Source of the DNA: Phocaeicola abscessus CCUG 55929
GTDB lineage: Bacteria; Bacteroidota; Bacteroidia; Bacteroidales; Bacteroidaceae
DNA: 64,000 bases
Direction: 5' to 3'
Assembly: GCF_000312445.1 (NCBI RefSeq)
Contig: NZ_HE997183.1
Location: 278,617 to 342,616 of the forward strand
Shown one piece after another: positions 26,540 to 36,093 of the stretch (its first letter is position 1; each line of letters begins with the position of its first letter). The translations under genes and the position numbers were made by a program. Under the pieces are notes generated by a model. The model worked only from the letters and a program-made list of their open reading frames with translations, searched no databases and was not told the DNA's origin.

Positions 26540-26908
26540 TCACCGGATATAGCGGACTTCCACTCCCGCCTCCCTGCAATCGGCCCCCATAGGCGGATTC
26601 TCTTTGAGGAGACGAAGTTCGATCTCCTCGACACGTTCGAACGTAGCAAACAGTCGGGCGGCGATCCGCTCGCACACATTTTCCAACAGCTTCGAGGGCG
26701 TTCTCATCTCATCGGTTACCGCTTCATAAACAGTCGCGTAGTCGATCGTACCGTCCAACTCGTCGATTTGTGCCGCCCGCGCGAAGTCCGTCTTCAGTCG
26801 GAGGTCGATCAGAAAGTCGGCACCTACCCTTCGCTCCTGCGGGTCCACGCCATGTCGCGCATGGATCCGTAGTCCTTTCATATCAATAAACATCGCTATC
26901 GCTTTCAT
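26540..26908 (-). CDS. folB: Dihydroneopterin aldolase
   Basis: The product has 122 residues. It acts in folate synthesis, converting dihydroneopterin to hydroxymethyldihydropterin and glycolaldehyde. The family pattern is visible: MKGLRIHARHGVDPQER at the start, DGTIDYATVYEAV in the middle, SKLLENVCERIAARL with the catalytic-site Glu, and ELRLLKENPPMGADC. The start may be the ATG at 26908 or a nearer one at 26890 (MFIDMKGL). It ends 3 bp from the convergent glycosyltransferase stop. Confidence 0.9.
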   Translation of the reverse strand: MKAIAMFIDMKGLRIHARHGVDPQERRVGADFLIDLRLKTDFARAAQIDELDGTIDYATVYEAVTDEMRTPSKLLENVCERIAARLFATFERVEEIELRLLKENPPMGADCREAGVEVRYIR

Positions 26909-27079
26909 ATATTTTCCTTCCTTTTCAAAGGTTATCGAGCCATTCTACTACATGTTGACGCGTCCGTGGGTTCGGGAGCACAAAAGAGAGGAAAAAGAAC
27001 GATAATCCCAAGTGTTTGGGTAACTTTATTCTTCTTTTTACACGGTATTCTCATTTCTTTTTCAGACTTAGCAGAAAGA

Positions 27080-27297
27080 AATCCGTTCAGAGAACGATCG
27101 AACCTGGCACAGGTCGGAGCAATTCCGTTCGGAAAACGATCAAACCTGTCGCAGGTCGGAGCAATTCCGTTCGGAAAACGATCAAACCTGTCGCAGGTCG
27201 GAGCAATTCCGTTCGGAAAACGATCAAACCTGTCGCAGGTCGGGGCAATTCCGTTCGGAAAATGATTGAACCTGTCGCAGGTCAGAACGATTCCGAG
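27080..27297. repeat. 42 bp tandem array, family C
   Basis: Units start at about 27080, 27121, 27163, 27205 and 27247, at 42 bp spacing; the outer ones are degenerate and a partial sixth follows. Each unit holds two dyads, TTCCGTTCGGAA and ACCTGTCGCAGGT, with centres about 21 bp apart. The array lies in the 567 bp between the folB start and the nrdJ stop, beyond the nrdJ terminator. Because 42 is a multiple of 3, more than one frame stays open across it (26966-27265 and 27016-27300); both encode only the repeat and I do not count them as genes. The rest of this gap shows nothing recognisable. Confidence 0.9.
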
Positions 27298-27421
27298 TAA
27301 ATACCTCCTCTTTCGCCGGTTCAGGATAGGTTATCGAAGCGGATAGAGAACGATACTCGTCCCGATCGGTATGTCGGAGGGATGCGGCACCTCTATCATT
27401 CATTATTTATCAGAAGCGAAA

Positions 27422-27450
27422 AGGCTGCCTCCTTAAAAAGGAAACAGCCT
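27422..27450 (-). terminator. Terminator of nrdJ
   Basis: On the minus strand AGGCTG and CAGCCT form the outer stem, CCTT and AAGG the inner stem, and TTTT follows. It lies 26 bp after the nrdJ stop. Confidence 0.75.
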
Positions 27451-27475
27451 CCTCTCCGCGCAGTTCGGCAAGCGA

Positions 27476-30013
27476 TCACCCGCATTTGGAAGCGCCGCAG
27501 TGTTTGCATATCAGACAGCCTTCCTGATAGACCAGGGTTTCGTATCCACAATTGGGGCATTGTTGCCCTTCGGCTTTCGTACCATCCATCACATATTTCT
27601 TCAGCGCCCGCTCCACGCCGTTCTTCCACGTGTTGATGTTTTCGCTGTCCAATTGTAACGAATCGACCAATTTAATTACGCGGTCGATCGGCATCCGCCA
27701 GCGGAGCACGCCCGAGATCAGTTTGGCGTAGTTCCAGTACTCTTTATTGAACTTCTCGGACAGTCCCTCGATGGTCGTCTTGTAGCCGCGCTTGTTCTCG
27801 AATTGGAAATCGTAATGCTTATAACCGTCTTCATCGATATTCTTGACGATCCGCCCTTTGGTGACCGATTTCGGAAGCAGAATTCCTTCGTCGTCGTCCT
27901 GCAAACCAGTGAAGATTTCGTAAGGACGCCCGTCGAGCAGGCCGACAAATGCGACCCACTTCTCCTTATTGTTCTGAAAACGGATCACGTCCGCTTCCAG
28001 CGACTTCGGCCGCACTTCCACCACTTCCGGTTGTTTACATTCGGGGAAACGTTCTTTTTTGTCGCTTTTTGTTGAAATCAGGACACCCGATCGAGAGCCG
28101 TCGCGATATACTGTACACCCTTTGCAACCGCATTTCCATGCTTCGATATAAAGGTTGTTAACCAGTTCTTCGTCCACCGTCGCCGGCAAATTGATGGTAA
28201 CGCTGATGGAATGGTCGACCCATTGCTGAATTCTGCCCTGCATCTTCACTTTTTCCATCCAGTCCACGTCATTGGCCGTTGCTTTATAATACGGCGAGCG
28301 CGCCACCAAATCGTCGAGTTCTTCCTGTGTATAGCGTTTGTTTCTGTCGATCCCATGGACATCCATCCATTTCAGGAATTTCTGATGGTAAACGATGTAC
28401 TCCTCAAAGGCGTCGCCCGTTTCGTCGACAAAATCAATATGTACTTTTTCATCATTCGGATTGACTTTTCTCCTGCGCTTATAAACCGGCAGGAAGACGG
28501 GTTCGATACCGGATGTGGTTTGCGTCATCAGACTCGTCGTTCCTGTGGGAGCAATGGTCAGGCAGGCGATATTGCGTCGGCCGTACTTCAGCATCTCTTC
28601 ATAAAGCGCAGGGTCAGCATTCTTAATCCGCATCACGAAGGGGTTGTGTTGTTCTCTCTTACTGTCGTAGAGAGCGAAAGCGCCTCGTTCCTTAGCTATT
28701 TCGACCGAGGCGCGATAGGTCTCGACGGCTATCGTTCGGTGAATGCGCTCGGCGAAGTCGGTAGCTTCCTCCGTACCGTAACGCAATCCCATAGCGGCGA
28801 TCATATCGCCTTCGGCAGTGATGCCCACACCCGTACGTCTGCCTTGAGCCGTCTTCTTCTTGATCTTTTCCCACAGCTGACGTTCGGTAGCCTTCACGTC
28901 GTCGCTCTCGGGGTCTGCAGCGATCTTGGCGAGAATTTTGTCGATTTTCTCTTCTTCCAAGTCGATGATATCATCCATCATGCGCAAGGCTAAGGCCACA
29001 TGCTGCTTAAACAGGTCGAAGTCGAAACGAGCATCCTGGGTGAAAGGCTCTTTCACGTACGAATACAGATTGATAGCCAGCAACCGACAGGAGTCGTACG
29101 GACAGAGAGGAATTTCACCGCACGGGTTCGTCGAAACGGTCTTATATCCCAGATCCGCATAACAGTCGGGAACCGATTCGCGGATAATCGTATCCCAAAA
29201 GAGGACGCCGGGCTCCGCCGACTTCCAGGCATTGTGAACGATTTTGCGCCACAAGGCGCCCGCATCGATCTCTTTGGTCAACTTCGGAGTCGGAGAGTCG
29301 ATAGGATACTGCTGCAGATACGGTTTTCCGCTCATGGTAGCTTGCATAAACTCGTCGTCTAACTTTACGGAGACATTCGCTCCCGTTACCTTTCCTTCCG
29401 TCATCTTAGCATCGATGAAAGATTCGGAATCCGGGTGCTTGATCGATACGGTCAGCATCAAGGCTCCGCGTCGCCCGTCCTGCGCAACTTCCCGCGTAGA
29501 ATTGGAGAATCTTTCCATGAACGGCACCAAGCCCGTAGACGTCAGCGCCGAGTTCTTCACAGGAGAACCTTTCGGACGGATGTCCGACAGATCATGTCCG
29601 ACCCCTCCGCGTCGTTTCATCAATTGCACCTGTTCTTCGTCCATCCGCATGATAGCCCCGTACGAATCAGAAGCTCCCTCGACACCGATCACAAAACAAT
29701 TGGACAGCGAAGCGATCTGAAAATCATTGCCGATACCGGTCATCGGACTGCCTTGCGGCACGATATAACGAAAATGATCCATCGAGTCGAAAAGCGCTTG
29801 CGCACTCAGGGCATGAGGATATTTCTGTTCGATACGCGCCAGCTCGTTAGCTATACGCCAATGCATATCCGTCGGCGTTTTTTCATAGATATGTCCGAAA
29901 GAGTCCTTCATGGCATATTTGTTTACCCAGACACGAGCGGCTAATTCATCGCCCTCGAAGTAATCGAGGGTAGCTTCAAAAGCTTCCTCGTAAGTATAAG
30001 TTTGTCTTTCCAC
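27476..30013 (-). CDS. nrdJ: Adenosylcobalamin-dependent (class II) ribonucleotide reductase
   Basis: The product has 845 residues and makes deoxyribonucleotides with a B12 radical, with or without oxygen. Active-site features are SNCFVIGVEG with the first redox Cys, STNPCGEIPLCPYDSC with the thiyl-radical Cys, and the IAPTGTTSLMTQTTSGIEP loop. A TSCPD-type region follows (CGCKGCTVYRDGSRSG). The C-terminal tail is a zinc-ribbon-like set of Cys (CPNCGYETLV, CKHCGASKCG). The promoter at 30091-30121 leaves a leader of only about 75 nt, too short for a cobalamin riboswitch, and I see none. The enzyme implies B12 uptake or synthesis elsewhere in the genome. Confidence 0.93.
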   Translation of the reverse strand: MERQTYTYEEAFEATLDYFEGDELAARVWVNKYAMKDSFGHIYEKTPTDMHWRIANELARIEQKYPHALSAQALFDSMDHFRYIVPQGSPMTGIGNDFQIASLSNCFVIGVEGASDSYGAIMRMDEEQVQLMKRRGGVGHDLSDIRPKGSPVKNSALTSTGLVPFMERFSNSTREVAQDGRRGALMLTVSIKHPDSESFIDAKMTEGKVTGANVSVKLDDEFMQATMSGKPYLQQYPIDSPTPKLTKEIDAGALWRKIVHNAWKSAEPGVLFWDTIIRESVPDCYADLGYKTVSTNPCGEIPLCPYDSCRLLAINLYSYVKEPFTQDARFDFDLFKQHVALALRMMDDIIDLEEEKIDKILAKIAADPESDDVKATERQLWEKIKKKTAQGRRTGVGITAEGDMIAAMGLRYGTEEATDFAERIHRTIAVETYRASVEIAKERGAFALYDSKREQHNPFVMRIKNADPALYEEMLKYGRRNIACLTIAPTGTTSLMTQTTSGIEPVFLPVYKRRRKVNPNDEKVHIDFVDETGDAFEEYIVYHQKFLKWMDVHGIDRNKRYTQEELDDLVARSPYYKATANDVDWMEKVKMQGRIQQWVDHSISVTINLPATVDEELVNNLYIEAWKCGCKGCTVYRDGSRSGVLISTKSDKKERFPECKQPEVVEVRPKSLEADVIRFQNNKEKWVAFVGLLDGRPYEIFTGLQDDDEGILLPKSVTKGRIVKNIDEDGYKHYDFQFENKRGYKTTIEGLSEKFNKEYWNYAKLISGVLRWRMPIDRVIKLVDSLQLDSENINTWKNGVERALKKYVMDGTKAEGQQCPNCGYETLVYQEGCLICKHCGASKCG

Positions 30014-30090
30014 TTTTTTATGTATAAAGAAAATAAAACATAAACAATCGCTTTGTAGAAGTTTCGTTTATGTCGTTTTGAATGATTGCA

Positions 30091-30121
30091 CAAAACTATA
30101 GATGTTTTTTTTATTTGCAAA
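30091..30121 (-). promoter_or_regulatory. Promoter of nrdJ
   Basis: On the minus strand TTTG (30118-30121) and TAGTTTTG (30091-30098) are separated by 19 bp, matching both Bacteroidota elements. Confidence 0.75.
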
Positions 30122-30379
30122 ATAAATCGACAATTAATTATCCGAATCTGAAAAAGTCTTCTCTTTCAACATAATAAGATACTGATAATCAAACAAGAAT
30201 ACTTTTCAAATAGACATCAAAATTTTCTTTTTCGGAAACCGAGTAAAACGTCCCGTCTTCCTTTTTCGATCATCCTTCGTTTGTTCCGGACGCACTTTTC
30301 TATCCATTTCTCTTGCTTTACTGCGATTCATTTTAGACTTTTTTATCGCATCGGCCATCCATTTATTTTCGATTATGGT

Positions 30380-30387
30380 TATCTTTG
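30380..30387 (+). promoter_or_regulatory. -7 promoter element of the nitroreductase gene
   Basis: TATCTTTG matches TAnnTTTG. It lies 18 bp before the ATG at 30406 and overlaps the rival in-frame start at 30385, which it rules out. Confidence 0.65.
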
Positions 30388-30405
30388 TCATCAAACGATA
30401 AGCAG

Positions 30406-31155
30406 ATGAAACATTTGGATTTTATAAAAAACCGCCGTTCTATTCGCAAATATACGGATAAAGAGATTCCTTCGACCGTGTTGAAAGGATTATTAGAAGA
30501 ATCGTTCCGAGCTTCTACGATGGGCAACATGCAACTCTACAGCGTCGTTATCACCCGGGATCGGACGATGAAGAAGAGGCTAGCTCCTGCACATTTCGAT
30601 CAGCCGATGATCACCGAAGCTCCGGTCGTCATGACCTTTTGCGCCGATTTTCACCGTTTCAGCAAATGGTGCATAGAGCGAAAGGCGGCGCCGGGATACG
30701 ATAACTTCATGTCGTTCTTGAACGCCATGTCAGATACGCTATTGGTTGTTCAGAACTTCTGTACGTTAGCCGAAGCAAATGGGTTGGGTATTTGTTACAT
30801 CGGAACGACCATCTATAATCCAGATCCGATCATCGAACTGTTGAAATTGCCACCCTTGGTCGTTCCTGTAGCGACTATCACCGTGGGTTATCCGAATGAA
30901 AATCCCGTTCAGCCCGACCGTTTACCGGCGGAGGGACTTATCCATGAGGAGATTTATCACGACTATACCGCCGAAGACATAAACCGGATATATCATTTCA
31001 AGGAGACTTTACCGGAGAATCATCAATTCATCGAAGAAAACGGAAAAGAAACATTAGCGCAAGTCTTTACGGACATTCGTTACCGGAAAGCGGACAACGA
31101 ACTCATGTCGGAACAATTGCTCCGCACGCTGAAGAGGCAAGGTTTTCTCGCATAG
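30406..31155 (+). CDS. NADPH-type nitroreductase family protein (NfsA-like)
   Basis: The product has 249 residues, starting MKHLDFIKNRRSIRKYTDKEIP. The RRSIRKY pattern is the FMN-phosphate site. The middle (ASTMGNMQLYSVVI) and the segment ANGLGICYIGTTIYNPD, then VPVATITVGYPNENP, match the flavin-binding fold of NfsA/FRP-type nitroreductases. The length fits NfsA rather than the shorter NfsB. Substrates of such enzymes include nitro-aromatics and quinones; the natural one is unknown. The gene has its own promoter and lies convergent with dnaA, 14 bp apart. Confidence 0.85.
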   Translation: MKHLDFIKNRRSIRKYTDKEIPSTVLKGLLEESFRASTMGNMQLYSVVITRDRTMKKRLAPAHFDQPMITEAPVVMTFCADFHRFSKWCIERKAAPGYDNFMSFLNAMSDTLLVVQNFCTLAEANGLGICYIGTTIYNPDPIIELLKLPPLVVPVATITVGYPNENPVQPDRLPAEGLIHEEIYHDYTAEDINRIYHFKETLPENHQFIEENGKETLAQVFTDIRYRKADNELMSEQLLRTLKRQGFLA

Positions 31156-31169
31156 AGCGAGGAGCGGAG

Positions 31170-32567
31170 TTATTGCTTTAAAGAAGATTCTATTTCCGTC
31201 AATTCGTTTTTAAAAGCTTTATCGACCTGCGCCTGATTCTCTACGATCCGACAGGAATGCAATACGGTCGCATGGTCTTTATTCCCTATGAGCAGGCCGA
31301 TCTTCGCCGTAGAGCTATTGGTATGTTTCTTTGCCAAATACATGGCCACCTGGCGTACCTGCACCAATTCTCGCTTCCGACTCTTCGTGTGAACGACAGC
31401 TTCGTCCATTCCGTAATGGCTGCATACTTTTCGAAGGATCTGTTCGATGGTTATTTCCTTATTCACCATCTTCACCGCTTTATGGACAATCCGTTCGGCC
31501 AGACTCAAATCGATATCGCGCTTGAAAATGATGGATTGCGCAAGGAGCGAATTAAGGATTCCCTCCAGTTCGCGCACGCTCTCTTCCACATTCTCTGCAA
31601 TATAGTGGATCACATTCTCAGGAATATCTAACCCGTCGCGACGTATCCTGTCGCGAAGGATATTTCTTCTCAATTCCAAGTCAGGCTTGTTCAGTTCCGC
31701 AACCAATCCCCATTTAAAGCGGGTCAAAAGACGGTCTTCCATGCCCTGAAGCATCGCAGGAGTCCGATCGGAAGTCATGACCAATTGTTTTCCGTTTTGG
31801 TGCAAGTGGTTAAAGATATGGAAAAACGTGTTTTGCGTTTGAGTCTTTCCGGCAAATTCCTGCACATCGTCCAGGATCAATACGTCTATACTCTGGTAGA
31901 AATTGATGAAATTATTCGCGTTGTTCGTACGTACGGCATCCGTATATTGGATTTGGAACAAATGGGCAGAGACGTACAAGACTCGTTTCTCCGGATACAG
32001 TTCTTTCATCCTCGTGCCGATAGCATTGACGAGATGGGTCTTACCCACTCCCGTAGGCCCGTACAGAAATAACGGATTGAACGTCTTGGCGGGATATTGC
32101 GCCACTGTCTCGCCGACGGTACGGGAAAATTCATTGCTGCTTCCTTTAATGAAGTTTTCGAAATTATAATTCGGATTCAAATGTGGATCCAAATCTTGCG
32201 GAACCGGAGCATTGAAAAGGTCCGGAGTTTTGTTCCCGTTTGTGACAGCTTTCGTCGATACGGCTATCGAACGGTCGCTTCCCGGAATATTTACGGTAAT
32301 CCCGTTTGTCTTATCCGTCAACACATGATACATGAGTTTCGCATCTTCTCCGATTTCCTTGTACAAGGAACTGCGCAACAGATTCAAGAACTTATCATCC
32401 AAGTATTCGATAAAGAAAGGACTCGGGACGCCGATCGTCAGTGTCTTCCCTTCGCATTTCAACGGTATGATCGGTTTAAACCATGTATTGAAAGTCATCT
32501 CAGAAACATTATCTTTCATATACTTCAGACAGCGATTCCATAAGACGACATGCTCCTTTTCATTCAT
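31170..32567 (-). CDS. dnaA: Chromosomal replication initiator protein DnaA
   Basis: The product has 465 residues. Domain I is at about 1-85 ([10 protein letters not shown]). The AAA+ domain carries Walker A in [13 protein letters not shown], Walker B in [13 protein letters not shown] and sensor regions. The C-terminal DNA-binding domain has the DnaA signature near the end: [15 protein letters not shown], then [13 protein letters not shown]. It starts replication by binding DnaA boxes at oriC. It stands alone, with a convergent nitroreductase gene downstream and 321 bp of AT-rich sequence upstream. Confidence 0.97.
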   Translation of the reverse strand: MNEKEHVVLWNRCLKYMKDNVSEMTFNTWFKPIIPLKCEGKTLTIGVPSPFFIEYLDDKFLNLLRSSLYKEIGEDAKLMYHVLTDKTNGITVNIPGSDRSIAVSTKAVTNGNKTPDLFNAPVPQDLDPHLNPNYNFENFIKGSSNEFSRTVGETVAQYPAKTFNPLFLYGPTGVGKTHLVNAIGTRMKELYPEKRVLYVSAHLFQIQYTDAVRTNNANNFINFYQSIDVLILDDVQEFAGKTQTQNTFFHIFNHLHQNGKQLVMTSDRTPAMLQGMEDRLLTRFKWGLVAELNKPDLELRRNILRDRIRRDGLDIPENVIHYIAENVEESVRELEGILNSLLAQSIIFKRDIDLSLAERIVHKAVKMVNKEITIEQILRKVCSHYGMDEAVVHTKSRKRELVQVRQVAMYLAKKHTNSSTAKIGLLIGNKDHATVLHSCRIVENQAQVDKAFKNELTEIESSLKQ

Positions 32568-32888
32568 ATTGATTTCTATTATAAAGCGAAACTTCTACTC
32601 TACAAATGTCGAAATCTTATTTCAGAAAAAAAAATCTTTTTTCCCTTGTAAATTAAAGAGGAATGATAAATCGTTTAATTTCAAACACTTAATGATATAC
32701 CATAAAAAAGCGGATAAAAAAAAGATTGAATATCTTCAAAATAGCTGATATTTTGATATTTACATTTTCAGGAACCCGTTTATCTCCCTCCAAAATCATT
32801 TTATCGGGCCGAACGAAAAACCTTCTTAAATACTTTGGTATTAAAAGCTTCTTTCCTTATTCAAACCTCATCGTTATTTAGACAAATT
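32568..32888. other. AT-rich intergenic region upstream of dnaA
   Basis: These 321 bp separate dnaA from the end of the MCE gene. They are rich in A and T runs. I looked for TTATCCACA-type DnaA boxes on both strands and see none, so I do not call an origin here. The closest thing to a dnaA -7 element is an imperfect ACATTTG on the minus strand near 32602. Confidence 0.5.
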
Positions 32889-33797
32889 CTATTTTAATAG
32901 TTTATTTGTCTTGTCTTTCTTTCCGAAAAGTGAAAAGTGAACGTATCGTTTCGGATGAGTTTTCAGATCTTCGAGCAGTGAAGCCGCATTAATAGCTGTC
33001 CGATTGAGATGCTGATAAATGGCATCGTCGTTCAGGAGCAAGCCTAAGCTGTTATCCCGTCTGGTGAGCTTCTCCGAAAGGAACCGAACGTTTGACAACG
33101 TAGAATCGACCTTGTGGAGCGTAGCTGCGTAATCGACCTCTTTCAAATTATCGGAGATGACTGCAAAATTATTCGCCACGGCAGACAATCGATCAGTCAG
33201 ACGTGGAATATCGTTCGCCATCAAGGCATTTATCTTAGTCGTAGTGAGGGTCAGATTCGACGTCAGTCGACGTGCATTCTCGAATGTCGCCGGCAAGGCC
33301 GGATCGGACAGCAGTCGATTGAGCGAGGTCAATAACGTGTCGAGTTTCGACATGGTGGTCTTCAACTTAGGGATCATCTCCTCCGAAGCCATGGCCATCA
33401 AGCCCTTATTGGCTACGCCGGCAAGGGTATCGCCCGTAGCGTAGAACTCCGTTTTATTCGCTGCGTTCATCCAGACATTCATTTTGACCGTGCCCAACAT
33501 TTCGGTAACCAATTCGGCATAACTGCCTTTAGGGATGCGCATGGCTTTATCCGTCTTCACTTCCACGATAATCTTCCCCAAGCGATCATAATCGAAATGA
33601 ATGTCTCGAACCAACCCTATCTGGTAACCGTTGGCGAAAACCGGACTTGAAAGCGCGACACCCGCCACATCGTCGAAAGCCACATAGAAATGATTGGTCG
33701 ACTTGAACAAATTAATGCCTTTCAGATAATTGATACCAAAGACCAGCATGCCTAATGCGGTAATCGTGAGGATCCCTATCTTGATTTCTTTTTTCAT
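32889..33797 (-). CDS. mlaD: MCE/MlaD-family phospholipid transport protein
   Basis: The product has 302 residues. A single N-terminal membrane helix (about 8-27) anchors it. The MCE domain follows at about 36-115 (HFYVAFDDVAGVALSSPVFANGYQIG split over two strands, then IIVEVKTDKAMRIPKGSYAEL). The rest is long alpha-helical and probably coiled. MlaD-type proteins form hexameric tubes that carry phospholipids between the inner and outer membranes with MlaFE; those partners are not in this window. It lies 13 bp downstream of the amidase gene on the same transcript. Confidence 0.85.
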   Translation of the reverse strand: MKKEIKIGILTITALGMLVFGINYLKGINLFKSTNHFYVAFDDVAGVALSSPVFANGYQIGLVRDIHFDYDRLGKIIVEVKTDKAMRIPKGSYAELVTEMLGTVKMNVWMNAANKTEFYATGDTLAGVANKGLMAMASEEMIPKLKTTMSKLDTLLTSLNRLLSDPALPATFENARRLTSNLTLTTTKINALMANDIPRLTDRLSAVANNFAVISDNLKEVDYAATLHKVDSTLSNVRFLSEKLTRRDNSLGLLLNDDAIYQHLNRTAINAASLLEDLKTHPKRYVHFSLFGKKDKTNKLLK

Positions 33798-33810
33798 ATC
33801 TTCTTACTGA

Positions 33811-34959
33811 TTATTTTCTATTCTTTTTAAATTCGTTCATCGCTTCGTGCATATCCATTTTTTCATCGTTTCTGAAGGCAATGATGAACGAATCCTTAAA
33901 TTTGACACGTACTTGTTTATATGTTTTATACACCTTATTATAATCTGTGTTCTCGCCATACGTATACTTATAGAGGCCGTCTTCTCGATAACAGTTCACG
34001 GGAGAAAGGCCTTTGAACTTCGCATCCTTAGGAGAAAGTTTCGTCGACGAGGCGTAGAACTGTATCTTAAACACCGGCTTGGCCGTATCCGAAGAAGCGC
34101 TTTGGCGAGACGACGGCGTCGGTTTCGTGTTCGCTGGTCGTACGTTCTGCTTTTCGGCAACGGTCTCAGATGCCGCCTCTGCATCGTGTTCGCATTTATA
34201 GTTGACAAAGGCCTTGTAGATACTGTGGGCCATGGCCGAAGTCCCTGCCTCCGACAGCAAATAATCCTCTTCGGCAGGCGTAGAGATATATCCGAGCTCA
34301 ACCAAAACGCTGGGCATATACGTTTCACGCAAGACTAAGAAGCCTGCCTGGTGCACTCCTTTATCGATACGACGTGCAGAATGGCGGAACTGATGCTGGA
34401 TCAGCGTGGCCAAGCGGACACTTTTCTTCATGTCTTTATCCTGCACGAACTCAAAAATGATATAACTCTCCGCAGAATTTGGATTGAATCCGGCATAACG
34501 CTGTTGGTAATCGTTCTCTATCAGGATAACGGAGTTTTCCCGTTTGGCCACTTCCAGGTTTTCGGCCGTACGGTGAAGCCCCAAGGTGTAAGTCTCGGCT
34601 CCCTGAATCGTACGTCCTTTTGCCACGGAATTAGTATGGACAGAGATGAACAAGTCGGCTTTAGCCTTATTGGCAACGGCAGCTCGCCCATCCAATGTGA
34701 CGAACACGTCCTTCTTTCGTGTATAGATTACTTTAACCTCCTTACAATTCGTTTCGATCAGCTTCCCGACCTTCAACGCCACCTGCAAGTTGATATCTTT
34801 CTCCTTTCCTCTTTTTCCGATAGCGCCGGGGTCGTGTCCGCCATGTCCCGGGTCGATGACGACAATAAAATCCTTCGCTTCGGCAAATGCCCAGAAGAAA
34901 GGCGTTATCAGGCTGCAGAGACCGACGCACAAGCTGGTATATAGCTGTTTGAATTTCAT
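33811..34959 (-). CDS. N-acetylmuramoyl-L-alanine amidase (Amidase_3) with C-terminal SPOR-like domain
   Basis: The product has 382 residues. A signal peptide covers about residues 1-28. The Amidase_3 domain (about 30-250) shows its zinc site: His in DPGHGGHDPGA, Glu in KEKDINLQVAL, His in FISVHTN, and the catalytic Glu in VLVELGYIS. A Ser/Pro/Thr-rich linker follows. The end (about 295-360) resembles a SPOR domain (FKIQFYASS, YREDGLYKYTYGE), which in other proteins binds denuded septal glycan. It probably splits septal peptidoglycan at division. It is the first gene of a pair with the MCE gene. Confidence 0.88.
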   Translation of the reverse strand: MKFKQLYTSLCVGLCSLITPFFWAFAEAKDFIVVIDPGHGGHDPGAIGKRGKEKDINLQVALKVGKLIETNCKEVKVIYTRKKDVFVTLDGRAAVANKAKADLFISVHTNSVAKGRTIQGAETYTLGLHRTAENLEVAKRENSVILIENDYQQRYAGFNPNSAESYIIFEFVQDKDMKKSVRLATLIQHQFRHSARRIDKGVHQAGFLVLRETYMPSVLVELGYISTPAEEDYLLSEAGTSAMAHSIYKAFVNYKCEHDAEAASETVAEKQNVRPANTKPTPSSRQSASSDTAKPVFKIQFYASSTKLSPKDAKFKGLSPVNCYREDGLYKYTYGENTDYNKVYKTYKQVRVKFKDSFIIAFRNDEKMDMHEAMNEFKKNRK

Positions 34960-34973
34960 ACTTTTATGTGTGG

Positions 34974-34981
34974 CAAAGGTA
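34974..34981 (-). promoter_or_regulatory. -7 promoter element of the amidase-mlaD pair
   Basis: The minus strand reads TACCTTTG, matching TAnnTTTG, 14 bp before the amidase ATG, so the leader is very short. Confidence 0.65.
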
Positions 34982-35109
34982 ATTATTTTAAATCAGAAAA
35001 TTCGATTTATCTCTCAGATTTGTGATTTGCTCGCGCCCATCCGAACGTAAAAGGTGTAAAAACGACAGGCATTTAGCAGGATTCGAAGCAGTATTTGTCG
35101 ATTTTGTTG

Positions 35110-35117
35110 TACCTTTG
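35110..35117 (+). promoter_or_regulatory. -7 promoter element of the EamA transporter gene
   Basis: TACCTTTG matches TAnnTTTG, 25 bp before the ATG at 35143. Confidence 0.65.
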
Positions 35118-35142
35118 CATCCGCATTTGATACGGATCGGGT

Positions 35143-36093
35143 ATGAAGCGAGAACGCACTTTCATTTATCATCTTATCGCTATCCTTGTAGTGATACTGT
35201 GGGGAACGACTTTCATCAGTTCGAAGGTTTTGTTGCAGCAGGGTTTGGATGCGCACGAGATTTTCTTCGTCCGCTTTTTGATAGCCTATGCATGTATATG
35301 GACGATTTCTCCGCACAAACTTTTCGCAGATACTTTCCGCGACGAATGTTTGCTGTTGCTCTTGGGTGTTACGGGTGGAACGCTTTATTTTATTACCGAA
35401 AATATCGCTCTGAAGTATACCTTAGTCAATAATGTGTCGTTCATCGTCTGTTCTTCGCCGTTGCTCGCCACCTTAATAGCCTTGTGCATTTATCGGGGAA
35501 TGAAAGCTACTCCAATGCTGATCGGCGGCTCGATCGTGGCGTTGATCGGCGTAGGATTGGTCATCTTCAACGGACATTTCGTATTGAACTTGAATCCGAT
35601 AGGAGACACGTTGGCTCTGACCGCTTCCTTGAGTTGGGCTGTTTACAGTCTGTTACTCAAAAAACTTTCCGACCGCTATCGTTCCGTATTCATTACCCGA
35701 AAAGTATTTTTCTACGGTCTCCTCACCGTCCTTCCGCTGTTTGTCGTTCGCCCATGGAATTTTCCCGTATCGGGTTTCTTCCGTCCGCAGGTTTTGTTCA
35801 ATTTTTTATTCTTAGGCCTTATCGCTTCCTTTATTTGCTTTGCGGTGTGGAGCTATATCATTAAAAAGTTAGGAGCATTGCGCGCTACGAACTACATTTA
35901 TCTGAATCCGATCAGTACGATGATCGCTTCCGCCGTTTTCTTGAGCGAACCGATGACGGTTATCTCGTTCTTGGGTTGCTTCTTGATCCTCTCCGGCGTA
36001 TTTTTAGCGGGAAAAAACGTATCCGATGGAATCAAAAACCGCACCGTTGAGGTCAAAAATACTTCCGTTGAGATCAAAGATTCCGCCGTTTAG
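35143..36093 (+). CDS. EamA/DMT-family transporter with a repeat-derived C-terminal tail
   Basis: The product has 316 residues. Ten hydrophobic helices in two EamA halves fill about residues 8-290; WGTTFISSKVLL is the typical first-helix motif and ALTASLSWAVYSLLLKKL opens the second half. Family members export amino acids or metabolites; the substrate here is unknown. The tail after about residue 290 is polar and repeats every seven residues (KNVSDGI, KNRTVEV, KNTSVEI, KDSAV). It is encoded by 21 bp DNA repeats that continue to the stop, so the coding end appears to have grown into an intergenic repeat. The gene is convergent with glmM. Confidence 0.88.
   Translation: MKRERTFIYHLIAILVVILWGTTFISSKVLLQQGLDAHEIFFVRFLIAYACIWTISPHKLFADTFRDECLLLLLGVTGGTLYFITENIALKYTLVNNVSFIVCSSPLLATLIALCIYRGMKATPMLIGGSIVALIGVGLVIFNGHFVLNLNPIGDTLALTASLSWAVYSLLLKKLSDRYRSVFITRKVFFYGLLTVLPLFVVRPWNFPVSGFFRPQVLFNFLFLGLIASFICFAVWSYIIKKLGALRATNYIYLNPISTMIASAVFLSEPMTVISFLGCFLILSGVFLAGKNVSDGIKNRTVEVKNTSVEIKDSAV

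Larger units (their letters stand above)
30014..30405. other. Divergent intergenic region between nrdJ and the nitroreductase gene
   Basis: This 392 bp AT-rich stretch holds the nrdJ promoter and, at its right end, the nitroreductase promoter. A 62-codon frame (30206-30394, minus) encodes only a Lys/Arg-rich peptide and starts on the nitroreductase promoter, so I do not call it a gene. Confidence 0.6.

Noticed and set aside
26966-27300. Two overlapping frames with 14-residue protein repeats
   Set aside because: A 42 bp period keeps more than one frame open at once; with two rival frames and no known domain, neither is credible as a gene.
30206-30394. 62-codon minus-strand frame between nrdJ and the nitroreductase gene
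   Set aside because: The peptide is Lys/Arg-rich without a motif, has no promoter of its own, and begins on the nitroreductase promoter.
32568-32888. oriC next to dnaA
   Set aside because: The region is AT-rich but no DnaA boxes are visible on either strand; a GC-skew plot and box search over the genome would be needed.
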